A DNA stretch of 7,358 bases from Spirochaetales bacterium (GTDB taxonomy: Bacteria > Spirochaetota > Spirochaetia > Sphaerochaetales > Sphaerochaetaceae), in the NCBI GenBank assembly GCA_022771185.1, contig JALFCJ010000058.1, forward strand, positions 1 to 7,358, given 5' to 3'. Below are positions 6,606 through 7,358 of the stretch, piece by piece. The translations under genes were made by a program, and so were the position numbers. The first letter of the stretch is position 1. Every line of letters begins with the position of its first letter. The notes below the pieces were generated by a model that saw nothing but the letters and a program-made list of their open reading frames with translations, was not told where the DNA came from and ran no database searches.

Positions 6606-6686
6606 CTAGTCTGTTTCTTTATATCCATTCTGACATGTGCGTCTATTATCTATTAAAATTGTATTCCATTGTATCCAATCATTCAT
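6606..6686 (-). other. possible short leftward frame of 26 codons
   Basis: ATG 6686 is preceded by AAAAGG at a suitable distance and lies 11 bases beyond the restored stop of the upstream broken gene. It encodes 26 residues beginning MNDWIQWNTILIDNRR and stops at 6606-6608. I do not recognise it. It could be the truncated start of a gene that once followed the small protein in an operon, or a chance frame. Confidence 0.15.
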
Positions 6687-6697
6687 CCTTTTGAAGA

Positions 6698-6936
6698 CTA
6701 TATAATGAGATTAGAGTATGCTTTTATTGCACCCATATATCTTTGGGTCTCTTCCTCAGAAAAAACCGAATACTTCTTTTTATTGAATAAGAGGGAAGTA
6801 TGCATGTCATGTGATGAAAGCAATCCTTAATATCGGGTTTCTCAACATAAACCATAACAGTACCGTCTTCCTTTAGCTCTGAGTGGACAATTTCAGCATT
6901 GTCTTCTGTTGTCATAAACTTAAACATCATTTCCAT
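6698..6936 (-). pseudogene. small uncharacterised protein gene, broken by a -1 frameshift
   Basis: The frame from ATG 6936 (or ATG 6927) encodes MFKFMTTEDNAEIVHSE, then a VYVEKPD segment and HHMTCILPSY. After SIK it runs into an atypical basic tail and stops at 6724-6726. Shifting frame at the A5 run (6777-6781, T5 on the + strand) instead reads KKYSVFSEEETQRYMGAIK and AYSNLII, ending at TAG 6700-6698. That acidic 'FSEEE' helix fits a family of small proteins of about 75-80 residues that I associate with anaerobic Bacillota; its function is not known to me. One extra A would restore a 79-residue protein. The gene is thus probably inactivated by a single-base deletion, unless slippage occurs. 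It is transcribed divergently from the AAA-ATPase gene. No strong ribosome binding site is visible. Confidence 0.6.
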
Positions 6937-6942
6937 TCACAT

Positions 6943-6972
6943 TTGACTCTCTTGTTTTACGATTATTATAGA
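6943..6972 (+). promoter_or_regulatory. candidate promoter for the AAA-ATPase gene
   Basis: TTGACT (6943-6948) and TATAGA (6967-6972) are 18 bases apart, matching the -35 at five of six positions and the -10 at four of six. Transcription would start near 6980, leaving an AT-rich leader of about 90 bases before ATG 7073. No operator or riboswitch-like structure was recognised in that leader. Confidence 0.4.
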
Positions 6973-7006
6973 TCCCTTATTTAAAAATAATTTTCATTAT
7001 ACTTTT

Positions 7007-7035
7007 AAAATACTAGATATATGTTTACTTTTCAA
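7007..7035 (-). promoter_or_regulatory. candidate leftward promoter for the small broken gene
   Basis: Read leftward, TTGAAA (7035-7030) and TATTTT (7012-7007) are 17 bases apart. A perfect TATAAT follows at 7001-6996 but lacks a -35 at the right distance. In such AT-rich sequence, matches of this quality can arise by chance. If used, it would overlap the leader of the divergent AAA-ATPase gene. Confidence 0.3.
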
Positions 7036-7060
7036 TTGTTTTGGTTTAGTCTCTACATAT

Positions 7061-7068
7061 GGGAGAAG
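7061..7068 (+). promoter_or_regulatory. ribosome binding site of the AAA-ATPase gene
   Basis: GGGAGAAG lies four bases before ATG 7073. It fixes the true start of the gene, whose protein begins MGRYVNPGIRNMKIDI and continues to YVDKS, the conserved N-terminus of the family. The earlier ATG at 7059 is out of frame. Confidence 0.7.
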
Positions 7069-7072
7069 AACA

Positions 7073-7358
7073 ATGGGAAGATACGTGAATCCTGGAATAA
7101 GAAATATGAAGATTGATATCAACGATGAGTTTTATGTAGATAAGTCAATGCTTATTGCACTTCTTAATAAAAAGATTGAAACTATGGATCGCTTCATCTG
7201 TGTTTCCCGTCCCCGCCGCTTCGGGAAGACCATGGCTGCCAATATGATAGCCGCCTACTACTCCAAAGGGTGCGACTCCCATGAGATATTCTCTGACCTA
7301 AAGATTTCAAAGGATCCATCTTTTGAGGAATATATCAACAAATACACAGTAATCAAGC
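7073..7358 (+). CDS. AAA-ATPase/PD-(D/E)XK protein, 5' part (continues at position 1 of the window)
   Basis: This is the N-terminal part of the gene described at 1-1421. The frame is open to the window edge. Position 7218 corresponds to position 1, so bases 7073-7217 add 48 complete codons and one base to the left-end segment without changing frame. Residues 21-26 (YVDKSM) and 41-53 (FICVSRPRRFGKT, including Walker A) are typical of the family's start. G+C rises sharply from about 28% over 7081-7180 to about 55% in the Walker A region, which is also where the 141-base repeat begins. Seamless continuation supports a circle. It would also be seen if the graph joined two paralogues within a shared stretch, so the 521-residue protein could be a chimera. 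Confidence 0.9.
   Translation, partial: MGRYVNPGIRNMKIDINDEFYVDKSMLIALLNKKIETMDRFICVSRPRRFGKTMAANMIAAYYSKGCDSHEIFSDLKISKDPSFEEYINKYTVIK
7218..7358. repeat. terminal direct repeat, right copy (identical to 1-141)
   Basis: This copy has no mismatch to bases 1-141. The match must stop at the window edge on this side. On the left, the base before 7218 cannot be compared because the window starts at 1. See the left copy for interpretation; annotation of a circular 7,217 bp molecule should drop one copy. Confidence 0.97.

Overview
This 7,358-base, AT-rich window (roughly one third G+C in most places) ends with an exact copy of its own first 141 bases: positions 7218-7358 equal 1-141. The simplest reading is a circular molecule of 7,217 bp written out linearly with a one-k-mer overlap, since 141 is the default largest k of a common metagenome assembler. 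A gene at the right edge also runs in frame into the left edge, giving one intact 521-residue protein. No replication initiator, mobilisation gene or recombinase is visible, so the loop may instead come from a chromosomal segment bounded by two copies of a multi-copy gene. The gene content (AAA-ATPase/PD-(D/E)XK nuclease fusion, paired ABC exporters, Phd/PIN module, BrnA relic) and purine-rich ribosome binding sites suggest a low-GC anaerobic, probably host-associated bacterium, such as Bacillota (Lachnospiraceae-like) or Spirochaetota (Treponema/Sphaerochaeta-like). The sequence does not decide between them. Stops of all three kinds occur at normal gene ends, so the standard bacterial code applies.

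Layout: (1) 7073-7217 plus 1-1421, + strand: AAA-ATPase with a C-terminal PD-(D/E)XK nuclease domain, with a candidate promoter at 6943-6972. (2) 1433-1832, +: a decayed toxin-antitoxin remnant, meaning a possible BrnT tail followed by a BrnA-like (DUF4415) antitoxin broken by a frameshift in an A8 run and by an in-frame TGA. (3) 1922-5471, +: two overlapping genes for ABC half-transporters (595 and 590 aa) that very likely form a heterodimeric exporter, followed by a terminator-like hairpin. (4) 5519-5774: no intact gene, only a weak trace of a TOPRIM-like reading frame. (5) 6444-5775, -: a Phd/YefM-type antitoxin and a PIN-family toxin, tightly coupled, with a good promoter that has a palindrome in its spacer. 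(6) 6936-6698, -: a small uncharacterised protein gene broken by a -1 frameshift in an A5 run, divergent from the AAA-ATPase gene.

The intact cargo is the ATPase-nuclease, the exporter pair and the toxin-antitoxin pair. If the circle is real, the toxin-antitoxin pair could stabilise it. The exporter has no visible precursor peptide, maturation enzyme or regulator in the window, so its substrate is unknown. The surrounding broken genes and mosaic base composition give the region an accessory, recombining character. No clearly new multi-gene system can be claimed from the sequence alone. The features most worth checking are the circularity, the orphan exporter pair and the two poly-A frameshifts.
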